Source of the DNA: Cavenderia fasciculata
Taxonomy: Eukaryota > Evosea > Eumycetozoa > Acytosteliales > Cavenderiaceae
Length of the DNA: 64,000 bases
Assembly (NCBI RefSeq): GCF_000203815.1
Contig: NW_004457642.1
Span: forward strand, 434,001-498,000
Reading direction: 5' to 3'
The position numbers were made by a program, and so were the translations under genes. Below the pieces are notes generated by a model. It had not been told where the DNA came from, did not search any database, and was given only the letters and a program-made list of their open reading frames with translations. Shown here piece by piece: positions 39,687 through 50,600 of this stretch (position 1 is its first letter; each line of letters begins with the position of its first letter).

Positions 39687-40287
39687 TGCCAATTCCAACA
39701 ATTCAGAGATTGTATCAATTCCTTCCATAACAGATGACTCTAATCCACTTGTTAACAAACGATCAATACTTCCAATTGATATTAAATCTTTGAATGCTTC
39801 TTTATAATCTCTACACATGTCTATATTTGTGTGTAAGATAGAAATTAATATTAATAATCTTTCCTTCTTCTTTTTCTTTTTTTGTTTCATTCTTACCAAA
39901 AGCTCTATGAAATGTAATTGATAGTGGTAATGAACATTGAACCAATTCCTTTGTAACATTAATATCTATGGTTCCAGAGACTGTGAGAACACCAAAAACA
40001 ACACCATGATAACCCAATTGTTTGACCATTTCAATGTCATGTTTCATTATATCAATCTCTGCTCTAGAGTAGCAAAAGTCACCTTCACGAGGTCTGATCA
40101 TTACATTGACGGGAAACGATGGTGGTAGATGATCTTTAACTGCTTTCATCATTCCATAGGTAGGTGTCAATCCACCAAGAAACAATGCTGAACATAGTTC
40201 CAATCTACTTGCACCTCCTCTAACTGCATTTAAACATGATTCTAAACTATCTACACAAACTTCAATATTAATATCATTATTGTCCAT
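39354..40287 (-). CDS. cutC: CutC family copper homeostasis protein with Asn insert
   Basis: TIM-barrel protein of the CutC family, linked to copper handling although its biochemical role is unsettled. Exons 40287-39897 and 39820-39354 join in frame and give 285 residues. Family hallmarks are IEVCVDSLESCLNAVRGGA at the N-terminus, RLELCSAL, GGLTPTYGMMKAV, VMIRPREGDFCYS, ITFHRAFD across the splice, and LTSGLESS and IMPGGGVTERNI later. An insert of about 30 residues, almost all Asn, separates ISELLELA from the IMPGGG strand. Normal CutC proteins have a short loop there. The inserted DNA is an AAT-type trinucleotide tract (39602-39684). Confidence 0.95.
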
Positions 40288-40698
40288 GTTTAATTAATTC
40301 TTTTGTATCTTTCTATCTGTTTGTTTTTAAAGTTTTAAATTCAATTGAATTTGATTGTGGTTGATCTGATCAAATCTTTAACCTTTTTTTTTGTTCTTTG
40401 TTTAATTTATATACAAATAATTAATTAATAAAATAATTATTTAATTTATTTTTTAAAAGGAAGGTACAACACAAAATAATTATTATATTAGTTTGTGTTG
40501 GTGTTGTTTTGTGTTGTTGTATCTTGCTGTGGTGTGATATTGTGATATATATGAGACAAGGTAAATTTAACAGTGGGATGGGATTAGTGGATGGATGGTG
40601 GAGTGTACGCATAAAAGATAGATTTCCGGATTTCTTGTATAAAGTATTTGATGAATTGAAAGATGGATTGTGTTTTGTGTTTGTGTTTGTGTTTTTGT
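40288..40698. other. Spacer between CutC and PCNA
   Basis: 411 bp upstream of CutC and downstream of PCNA. It contains GTGTT-rich and AT-rich patches. Short frames on both strands look random. It probably carries the CutC promoter and the PCNA 3' UTR. Confidence 0.5.
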
Positions 40699-41607
40699 TT
40701 ACTCGAGCTTTGGAGCCAAGAAGAAAGACAAATAACCCAAATCTTCAATCGAGTATTCGACGACGATTGGGACACCATCAGACATCTTCATGGTGACGGT
40801 TGGCGAGAGTGGGGTGGCCTTTGTGAAGAAACTGAGGAACTTGAGGGCAAAGTTGAGGGTGACTGGTTCCTTGGAATCGATGGTGGTCGAGTCTTCGGCG
40901 GCAATGGACGAGTCGGTGGTTGGACGGACGGTAATGTTACCAGAGCCAGAGTCACCAGAGGTGGAGAACTTGACACCAGCCTTGTCGGCAGAGATAGTGA
41001 CTACATCACCGAGAATAGAGAGATCACGACAGATTCTTTGTAATTCAGCTGATGGCATCTTGATGACGGCAGAGTATTCAGAATCACGAATACCATATTG
41101 TTCATTTCCAATATCAAGTAACTTGATTTCAAAGTCACTAATTCTCTCTTGTTCTAAAACAGGTTGAAATTTAAATATAAATAGATAAATAAATAAATAG
41201 ATAAATATAAGATAGATATAAGATATTAATATTTGATAATCCTAATCCTTTACTTTTACTTTTACTTTTTTTTACTTCTTTTACATACTTGAACTTTCAA
41301 AGACAAAGGTGACAGTATCAGCTTCATCACGAGCCTTGATAGTCATACTATCGTCATTGTTGGCACACTTGAGAACCTTGGAGAGAGATGGGAGTGAGAG
41401 ACCGAGAGAGAGTGAACGATCGCAAGAGTAGGTTTCAAAACCATCTTGACGGAGCAAGAGATTGATGAGGGTGACGTGAGCATTGTCCATAGCTTGGAGT
41501 GAGATACCAGCTGGACTGCAGTCAAAGTTGGCATTCTCTACGAGATCCTTGATAGCTTCAAGAATCTTCTTAAACATACTGGCTTGTGTTAATCTAGCTT
41601 CAAACAT
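40699..41607 (-). CDS. pcna: Proliferating cell nuclear antigen (PCNA sliding clamp)
   Basis: Homotrimeric DNA sliding clamp that tethers replicative polymerases and repair enzymes in the nucleus. Exons 41607-41289 and 41153-40699 join in frame to give 257 residues, close to the usual 261. Recognisable elements are [20 protein letters not shown] at the start, the [17 protein letters not shown] segment, [20 protein letters not shown], and the interdomain loop near [15 protein letters not shown] (partner-binding surface). [17 protein letters not shown] and the C-terminal [11 protein letters not shown], a PIP-box docking region, follow. Both clamp halves are complete. The gene is markedly less AT-rich than its surroundings, so long antisense frames appear opposite it. 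Confidence 0.98.
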
Positions 41608-41769
41608 TCTTCTCTTTTATGTAATATATATATATTATGTAATAATAATAATAGTTATTATACTGTAGATATAAAATATTAAAATGAACCAAGAAAACAT
41701 GAAAGAGCGAGGAAACAGACAGACACACACTTCCCTCCAAAAAAATTTATTCGAAATTTTCATCTTGGT

Positions 41770-42661
41770 TTAAATTTTGGCGCCACCAGAAACGGTATGA
41801 CCGATGAAGAATCTACAAAGAAAGAGGAAGATTTCTTTTGTCTCTATCTCTATTTCTATTTATTACAAATTATTTATTATTTATTATTATTTATATTATA
41901 TTATATTATCATGTGTTTTTTGTTGTTTATGATGATTGTTGGGTAATATAATATTTTGACGTCTTTTAATCATAAACTCATCGATATACCCATTTTCTAT
42001 TAATTGTCTAAACTCTTCTAAACTATTGACACAAAGATCTGCCATTTCCTTTGCTTTATCATTATGTTCATTCACTAATAATACACTACATGATCCAAAT
42101 GCCTAAAAACAAATAAATAAATATTAATTAAGTTAATTAAAATTAATATATTTATATATATATATATTTTGATTTGAGTCTTACTTTGCTAGTTAATAAA
42201 TCATCTTTGGAATCACCAATAAATAAAATATCTTTTGCATCAATTAACCAATGTTTGCTGATATGTTGACAACCAGCAGGATTTGGTTTGGGTGGTTCTA
42301 TTTCACGACCGACAAGTGGATCGAATTTATAACCTAGTTGATCTTGAAAGTAGGTAATATTGGCTAGATTGTTACGAGAGTGAATAGCTTTTTTAATATT
42401 CAACGTCTCTAACAATTGCATCAACTCGCTGGCACCTGGTTGAATGACCAATTTGTTACGAGCATCCATTTCAAAGTCATGTATAATCTTGTGTCCTTGT
42501 ACTTGTTGTTCAGGTGTCCAATCTTTAATTGCCTCTAATACATCCCTCGTAGTAGTATGTAATCCAAGGTTTCTTCTAAGTAATCCAAAATCCATCACTG
42601 GTAATGTCAAAGTACCATCAAGATCGAATATAATCCCTTTAATAGTTTTCATTGTTTTCAT
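41770..42661 (-). CDS. HAD-superfamily phosphatase/hydrolase
   Basis: Haloacid-dehalogenase-type hydrolase, probably a small-molecule phosphatase; substrate unknown. Exon 1 (42661-42185) contains motif I with the nucleophile (IIFDLDGTLTLP), motif II (AIHSRNN), the motif III Lys (EPPKPNP) and motif IV (ILFIGDSKDDLLTSK). Exon 2 begins at 42102 with AFGSCSVLLVNEHND. Two endings are possible. In the first, exon 2 runs to a stop at 41896 with an Asn/His/Gln-rich tail. In the second, a GTATAT donor at 41989 joins in frame to 41812 after a strong pyrimidine-rich acceptor and gives FFIGHTVSGGAKI, ending at 41770 (210 residues). I prefer the second because phase and acceptor agree, but both may be used. 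A second in-frame ATG lies at 42652. Confidence 0.85.
41776..41784. promoter_or_regulatory. E2F-like TTTGGCGCC element near PCNA
   Basis: A perfect TTTSGCGCS match about 170 bp upstream of the PCNA start, in an otherwise AT-rich stretch. PCNA is a classic E2F-regulated gene in animals and plants. In one gene model the site lies inside the last exon of the HAD gene, so coding constraint could also explain it. Confidence 0.4.
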
Positions 42662-42939
42662 TCCTTCCTTCCTTAATCTATCTCTAATCTATCTATCTAT
42701 AGGATTGTAATATTACAACTATACAACTATACACTTATACTCTAGTACTAGCAATCTAATCTTTGCAAGAAGAATGCAATGAATGATGTGTGTTTGGTTT
42801 GGGTAAAGTAAAAAAAAAATAAAATAAAAAAAGAAAATACATTTTTTGTAAAGTGTGATGGATGAAGGTGAAGGGTGATGTTCATTCATTCATTTTAAAG
42901 TGTGTATTATATTTATGTAATATTACAAACGAACGAACG
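42662..42939. other. Divergent promoter region, HAD gene and malonyl-CoA synthetase
   Basis: 278 bp between two divergent starts, with TATC-type short repeats near 42680-42702 and A-rich tracts near 42810-42840. An upstream in-frame ATG for the synthetase lies at 42862. Confidence 0.45.
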
Positions 42940-44577
42940 ATGAATAGAATAGCATCGACAGGATTATTTACAAGAGCAATAAAGTATGGTGAGAGGATGG
43001 CTATTGTTAACACACCCGTTGAAGGGTTGGGTCATCATGGGTCACTCACTTACAATCAATTGTTGAACGAGACGGCAAGACTATCAACCGAGTTGACAAA
43101 GCGTGGTGGTCGAACTGACAGAGATGACATTAACCAAGAACGTGTCGCATTCATGACAACTGCATCAACAGACTATGTTTGTGCGCAATGGGGTATTTGG
43201 AACGCTGGTGGTGTCGCCGTACCTCTATCACCCCTACATCCTGCCTCTGACATTGAATACTTTTTAAATCAATCAAAGGCATCGGTTGTCATGGCCGACC
43301 AAGACAACTATGATAAAGTAAAAGATATAGTTAAATCTCTCAATTGTACACATTGGATTGATTTAATTAAATTGGATAAATCAACTGAAAAATATAATAA
43401 TCAAAATAACAACAAATATAATAATAATAATAATCAAAATAATAATCAAATATTTTCAATTGATAGAGATAGAAATGCAATGATTATTTATACATCTGGT
43501 ACAACTAATAGACCAAAGGGAGTGGTTACGACACATGCAAATATCGAGGCACAGATATCGACGTTGGTGGATGCGTGGGGATGGACCGAGAATGACAAGA
43601 TATTGCAAGTGCTGCCGCTGCATCATGTACATGGTATTATCAACTGTCTTGGGTCTGCATTGTGGAGTGGAGCAGTATGCGAGATGATGCCAAAGTTTAG
43701 TGCAAAGGCAGTGATTGACAGATTCGTGCAAGACAAGAACGGTGCACCTAGTCGATACCAAGTACCACCTTTATCCGTGTTTATGGCTGTTCCAACCATC
43801 TATGCAAAACTAATCAAATACATTGAAACAGAGTGCGACAATGACGAAAATAGACAAGAGATTAAAGAGGCGTTTCAAAAACTAAGACTGATGGTCAGCG
43901 GATCAAGCGCATTACCAGTACCGGTGATGAAAAAGTGGAAAGAGTTGTCTGGACACGACCTACTCGAGAGATATGGTATGACAGAGATTGGCATGGCACT
44001 GTCCAACCCACTGCACGGTCAACGTATACCTGGAACAGTTGGCTTCCCATTACCGGGTGTCGAGACCAAGGTGGCCAAGAAATCGGGCGAGTTGCTGATT
44101 AGAGGACCACAAGTATTCAAAGAGTACTTTGATAATCCAAAAGCAACGGCCGAGGCAAAGGATCCCGAGGGATGGTTTGCAACGGGTGACATTGTCAGTG
44201 TCGATAAGACTGGTCGATACAGTATCCAAGGAAGAGCGAGTGTAGATATTTTAAAGTGTTCTGGGTACAAGGTCAGCGCACTCGAAGTCGAAAGAGAAAT
44301 ACTCGGTAATGAAAAGGTTGAAGATTGTGCAGTTGTCGGTATACCAAGTGTGGAGTATGGTGAAGTCGTTGCTGCTATGGTCGTCGTCAAGCCCGGTCAA
44401 ACTCTTTCCAAAGAAGAATTGGATCAATACTGTCGTACTCATATCGTCGGTTACAAATTACCTCGTATTCTTCGATTCGTTCCAGAAATTCCAAAAAATT
44501 CAATGATGAAAATTGATAAAAAGATTGTAAAGAAAATGATTCAAGATAGTATTCAAATTGATTCTGGTAATTATTAA
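42940..44577 (+). CDS. ACSF3: Malonyl-CoA synthetase (ACSF3-type acyl-CoA ligase)
   Basis: ANL-superfamily ligase predicted to make malonyl-CoA from malonate, CoA and ATP. Starting at 42940 it has 545 residues. The AMP-binding motif MIIYTSGTTNRPKG is near residue 180. ACSF3-specific stretches are abundant: QVLPLHHVHGIINCL, FMAVPTIYAKLIKY, RLMVSGSSALPVPV and LLERYGMTEIGMALSNP (about 340). GWFATGDIV and the hinge region RASVDILKCSGYKVSALEVE follow, then the C-terminal catalytic Lys region (NSMMKIDKK, about 520). An Asn/Gln insert sits just before the AMP-binding motif. An in-frame ATG at 42862 would add 26 residues, possibly a targeting peptide; the shorter form has no obvious mitochondrial leader and no peroxisomal C-terminus. 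It converges on the polyketide synthase that follows, 98 bp away. Confidence 0.93.
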   Translation: MNRIASTGLFTRAIKYGERMAIVNTPVEGLGHHGSLTYNQLLNETARLSTELTKRGGRTDRDDINQERVAFMTTASTDYVCAQWGIWNAGGVAVPLSPLHPASDIEYFLNQSKASVVMADQDNYDKVKDIVKSLNCTHWIDLIKLDKSTEKYNNQNNNKYNNNNNQNNNQIFSIDRDRNAMIIYTSGTTNRPKGVVTTHANIEAQISTLVDAWGWTENDKILQVLPLHHVHGIINCLGSALWSGAVCEMMPKFSAKAVIDRFVQDKNGAPSRYQVPPLSVFMAVPTIYAKLIKYIETECDNDENRQEIKEAFQKLRLMVSGSSALPVPVMKKWKELSGHDLLERYGMTEIGMALSNPLHGQRIPGTVGFPLPGVETKVAKKSGELLIRGPQVFKEYFDNPKATAEAKDPEGWFATGDIVSVDKTGRYSIQGRASVDILKCSGYKVSALEVEREILGNEKVEDCAVVGIPSVEYGEVVAAMVVVKPGQTLSKEELDQYCRTHIVGYKLPRILRFVPEIPKNSMMKIDKKIVKKMIQDSIQIDSGNY

Positions 44578-44675
44578 ATAATTATATAATAATTAATGAT
44601 TAATATTTCATTTAATTTAACTATCTTTTTTATTTTTATTTAGGTGATATAATTTGGTAATAAACCTTTTTGTTT

Positions 44676-47600
44676 TTATTTAATTAATTTTAATAATATT
44701 GCTTCAATGGATGCACCTGGGGAGAATGCCATGACCATTCCATGGTCCATACCGGAACTACCTTCTTGTTTCATGAGGAGGATACGGTTCATGACACGTT
44801 TGAGTACGTAGAGTGCGGAGCAGGATACCATGTTACCGTACCATTTCATCACGTCATAAGAGTCGGCCAACTCTTCTTGTGCGAGGTCGAGACCTTCGTG
44901 GACAGCCTCAAGGATACGTCGGCCACCAGGATGGACGGCCCAAAAGTGAATGTCTTGCACCGTCAAATTACTTTTGGCCAGGAAATCGGTGATGGTGGGC
45001 TTGATATTACGAGCAATGCACATTGATAGCTGAGGACGGAGTGTGAGGTTAATACCCTTGTCTCCAAAATGCATGTGGAGGGCATCGAGAGAATCTTCCA
45101 TCAGGTACGAGATATCATCGACCATTTCAACATAACCCTTGCCGCCAAGTTGTGAGCGTGGTTGTGTACTGATCAGAGTGGCGACAGCACCATCACTAAA
45201 TATACAATTGCTGACGAGATCGCCACGACTCGCTAGATCGACTTCCATATTGATCGAGCTGGCCTCGACACACACCAACAGGACATATTTACCGGGACGG
45301 GCACGAGCATGAACCCATGAGGTACGCAGGCCGATAATGGCAGCACCACACCCCATAAAGTTGATCATGGTACGTCCAGTTGTGTCAGAGAGACCGAGTT
45401 CACGAACAAGAATAGCGTCAATGGACGGAGCGAGCATACCAGTTGAAGTGACACCCACCACATGAGTGATGAGTGAACGGTCAATACCAGCATTTGTAAT
45501 GACTCTTTCAGCAGCTTGCAAGACAGTGTCTTTGACCAACTTGGTAAACATTAGATTTCTCTCACTAGTCTTGGCATCAATCATTGATAAATCTTTCATG
45601 TCAAACCAATAGTGACGTTGACGAATCTTGCAATTACTATAAACATTTCTTAGGAACTCTTTTTCCGGTACACTTGGTTCAAATAATTTCATAATATCTT
45701 TTTGTTGTTTAAGATATGGTGCTCCAATTGGTTCAATTCCAATCACTACAGTTGCCATTTCACTTTCCATTATTATTGTTGAATTATTATTAGAAGATGA
45801 TGAAGAAGAAGGTTGGTGTGATGGAGATTGATCATAATTATTATTTGGTTTGGTAATAATGATATCTTGATCAATTGATTTTTGTTGTTGTTTTTTGTTT
45901 AATATTTTATGAATAGTTGTTTTAATCTCCTCTTCTTCTTCTTCTTCAACTATAATCTCTTCTTCCACTTCTATTTCTTCATATTCTTCTTCTTCTTCTG
46001 GTTGTTGTTGTTTTGATTCCAATGATGTTGGTGATCCAGATTTTGATAAAATATTTTTAACAATATGATTGATATTTGTTTTACGATCCAATAATGTTAA
46101 ACTTGGAATAAATACGTTTAACTTGTTTTGAATAGTATTTGAGAATTCAGTTGCCAATAATGAATCCAAACCATAGTCTTTTAATGGTATAGTATTGTCA
46201 ATCTTTTCCATCTTTACTTCCATGATATCAGACAATACTTGTTTTAATACTTTTTCTCCTTGTTCAACTTGATTAGAGTTGGTTGGTACAGCAACAATTG
46301 TGGGAGTAGTTGTTGACAAATTCTTCTTCTTCTTTTGTTTGACTATCTTTTTAATTATTTTCTTTGTTGTTGGAGTTGGAACTAGTTTTGTTTTTGGTTG
46401 ATCAAATTTATCAATGATGTTTGGTAAAGGTAAATTGGATTTGGGTGTTGATAGGATTATTGGTGATTCAATAGTCAATGGTAGTGGTTTGAAAGGGGCA
46501 GGGGTAGTAGTAGTTGAGATGAATGTTATTTTTTGTTGTGGAATAGATTCATTTAATTGAAGGAATGAATTTAATCCTCTAAAGTTGGGAATAGCATTAT
46601 TCCACTTATTGTAGTTGTAAATGGAAAAGATGATGTTGTTAAAGGATGGATCGTGTTGGAAGCAATTGACAAGACCAGACTCAAGTTGTTGGACACTTGT
46701 AAATGGAGTGAATCCCATATTGTTGAGGTTGGAGAGGACCATGTGGTTGGCGGCCATACCAGCGGACGATGGGATTGGAGAGAGGTGGATGCATGTGGCA
46801 TGTACACCACGTTGTCGGAGTCGATGTGATAGGCCTTCGACAAACCGATTGGCAGTTGCATAGTTTGATTGCCCAAGATTTCCAAGTATCGTTGTACATG
46901 AACTAATTGTGATAAAGTAGTCTAGGGTCATGGAAGAAGTTGCATTGGCCAAGTTAATCGCAACACATGCTTTTGATCGAAGTGGTGGTTTGATAGAGTC
47001 ACTCGACTGATTGTAAATCAATTTATCGTTGAGTACTCCAGTTGCAAGGAACACACCACAAACTGGTGGAAGTGACACCATTCCATATTGAATCAATTCA
47101 TCTACTTTCATTGGATCCTCTAAATTACATTTCTTGACATGTACATCTACCCCTTGTCCAACTAGTTCACTTACGATTGATTGTCTGTCACCTGACGAGT
47201 TGTTATCCATACCTGATCTACTAACAAACACAATGGTTGATGCACCTAGTCGTGCCAATACTCTGGCTGTTGATTGCGCTAAAACACCAAAGCCAGCAAT
47301 GAGATGGGTACCACCCTCTGACCGAACTCTATGGTTCATTTGAACGGTCAGATCATTGTTTTTGGCAGCATCTAGTTGGTCTTGCGACCATTGTACGATG
47401 ATTTTGCCGATATGAGTTCCTGCACTCATGTGTCTGATGGATGGAACGAGACGCGACACACCAAACACTGTCAGAGGGAGTGATTCGAGGATGGATTGGT
47501 TAAATAATGGCAACATTGAGTTTTCCATCAATTGGGATAGAGTAGATCTCTTGTTTAGGGTCATTTGCATGATATCTACAGCCAAATAAGACAGATTGTT

Positions 47601-50600
47601 ACGGAATGGGTATAGACCAAGTTTAGAATCAGAGTAGATATCTTTTTTACCAATTTCCACAAATCTACCATACGGTGCTACACATTGCAGGCTGTGTCCT
47701 ACAAAGTCACCAGATAGAGAGTTTAGAACCACATTAACACCATTTCCACCAGTTGCATTCATAAGTGCTTCTTTAAAAGAGAGTGAACGACTATCAAATA
47801 TTTTATGAGCTGGGATTGAATATGGTGCATTCTGTAAGAACTGACGTTTGTCATTTGTGCCAACTGTTACATAGATATCGGCACCAATATGCTTTGCAAT
47901 TTGAAGAGCTGCCAATCCAACACCACCACACGCACTGTGAATAAGGATACTTTCCCCACGTTCCAATCTAGCTTGACTTAACAAACTGTACCATGCAGTG
48001 AGGAATACCAAAGGAATAGTACATGCCATTTCATCGGTCCACTGATCAGGTGTCTTGAATACAAGATCGGCTGGACAACACACATAGTTGGTCATTGATC
48101 GTGACATGTGAATACCAAACACACGATCACCAACCTTGAATGATTTTTCTTGGTCTATACCAGGTCCAACTTGAACAATGGTTCCTGAAAACTCGTCTCC
48201 CATAGTGGCCAGTTGATCAACATCATAATCTCTTCCAAGATTCTTGAGAATGTCTCTAAAGTTGAGAGATGAGTTGGTTACCTTGACCTTTACATGGTTT
48301 GGTTGTGTTGGCATCTGGTTTGGTTTTTCAACCAATTTTAAAGTCCCAATGATTCCTCCTTGACCAACAATCGCCTCGTATCTTGGGGAACTACTAAAAG
48401 TTTCATTTGATTGATATGATTCTAGTTGAGTTTGAATAGGAACCAAATGATAAGTAAATCTTTTACCATTTCTAAAAGCAACTTCCCAATGACTATTTTC
48501 ACGGTGCAACTCTTTAACGAGTTGTGAAATATTTGATTCATCACTCCAAGGATTAGAGTCCATGTCAATCATTGATACTTGCAGATGTGGATATTCATTT
48601 GACACGGTTCTCATCATACCAACGAGTGAATATTGACATAGATTGACAGTGTCTATAGGATTAACATGTTGACCACCTTTGGTAACCATCCACAACTTTC
48701 CTCGAATCTCTTGTTTCATTATATTTTGTATCAACGATAGCAAGTTGGCATAATTTCTTTCAACATCCAATACACTGTCAATCATAATTGGAGCAACAGA
48801 AGTTGGCATTGGGGTTACATTTGTCTGACTCTGACTTTCAACAAATGAATCGGCGAGTAGGATAAATCTCCATGTTACAGAAGACATTGATCGATGATTC
48901 TCTGATAATATTGAAAATAGTTCTTGAAATTGTTCCATTGAATGATTGGGATCGACAGTATTTTTCAATTGAATCACTGTTATTCCATTATTGACAATCT
49001 CTACTTCAATGGCATTGTCATTTGATTCATTTTGGTCTTGTTCATCGATTGCTTCCAAATCTTGGTGATTGATAGTTGATGTTTCATCAGATACCACAAC
49101 ATAGATGTTTGATGATTGACCACGACGATTATTACCAAACAACTCTATTAAGTGTTGAGTATAGAATGATGACTTGTCATTTGTAAATATGACGGTTGGT
49201 ATGTTATTATTGTTGTTGTTGGTATCTCTAATTTCACCTTCATCGCTTTCATTCCATTCGTATCCCCAAAATGATGTTGATTGTTTTTGGGAGGTGGATG
49301 AGGAGTGTTGTTGTTGTTGAAGTGGAGGATTTGTAAATTGAATACACTTTAATACCAAATCTGATATTTCCAATAAAGTATTTTGATTAGAATCACATAA
49401 TGTAATTGAAGTTGTTATAATTTTTGATTGATCATTTCTTGAAATAATTTTGGAATATGAATATAAAGAGTCATCAAAGGCAAATGAATGATGATCATTT
49501 TGGAAATGTTCCAATTTACCAAGATTCTGGGGGATCCATAGACCACGTGAATGTGATTGATGATCCAATTCAAATGGTGCAAAGGTACCTTGTAAACAAG
49601 CATCCAAAAGTGAAGGATGAGCCAGTCTAAAATGAGATGGACAGTGCATCTTGCAATCTCCGGTTTGTGGTAATTTGATTTCAGAGATTTGAGTGTCTTG
49701 ATCCAACAAGGTTGTTTTCTTTACAGCTTGGAAGTTTTGACCATAATGATAACCATGTTTTGCAATCTTTTCATAAAATTCATTACCATTCAATACTACC
49801 ATGTTTTGAGTAGTAGAGGAGGATAAAGATACTGAATTAAAACCAACTCTTTTGGCAGCACTGGATTGTTGTTGTTGTTGAATATATTGAATTTGACCAA
49901 CTGCATGAACAACCCATTGTTGAGGAACTTGTACATTTGATTGTAAACTACCAATTTCAAAACTTGTACAATCACTATTATACTGAATTTGGATTGTATT
50001 TGATAGTTTTGAATCTAATACTAATGCATTCTTTATCTCCATTTGATTGATTGTGAAGTGACGGTGGTCATCTTTGTTGTTTTCCTTTTCCAATAGTTCA
50101 TACATTGAGGAATAAACAATTTCCAAATAAAAAGAGTATGGGAGGATTGAAAGAGATTGGATAGAATGGTCCAATAGATACTTGAATCTAGGTGAGTTTA
50201 ATCTTGTCTCAAAGCAAGGAAGGAGTGAAACAATTCTTCGTGTGAGACTTGGGTATCGTGGTACATCCAATCTATCATTTTTGAGCTGATAGTTTTCAAC
50301 CCAAAAATGGTCCATGTTCCAACGTCTGTGTGGTAGTTTGATTGCTTTGCACAGACCACCTTGTCTGGCCATCGGATAAATACCACTCCAATCAATATCA
50401 TAGCCTCCAACATATAGTTTGGAGAGTGTGACAAGTAGTGTCTCCATGGATGGTGCGTCACGATTAACAGTTGGTAAAATAAAATGGTCGTCGTGTGAAC
50501 CGTTATCACTGCCACGCAAACATTGAGACACGTTTAGAGCGATGATGGGATGAGCAGAAATCTCCAAGAATCCATCCAACTCTTCATTGGCACGGACCAA

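Noticed and set aside
40663-41167. Overlapping plus-strand frames opposite PCNA
   Set aside because: PCNA is unmistakable on the minus strand; the antisense frames follow from its codon use.
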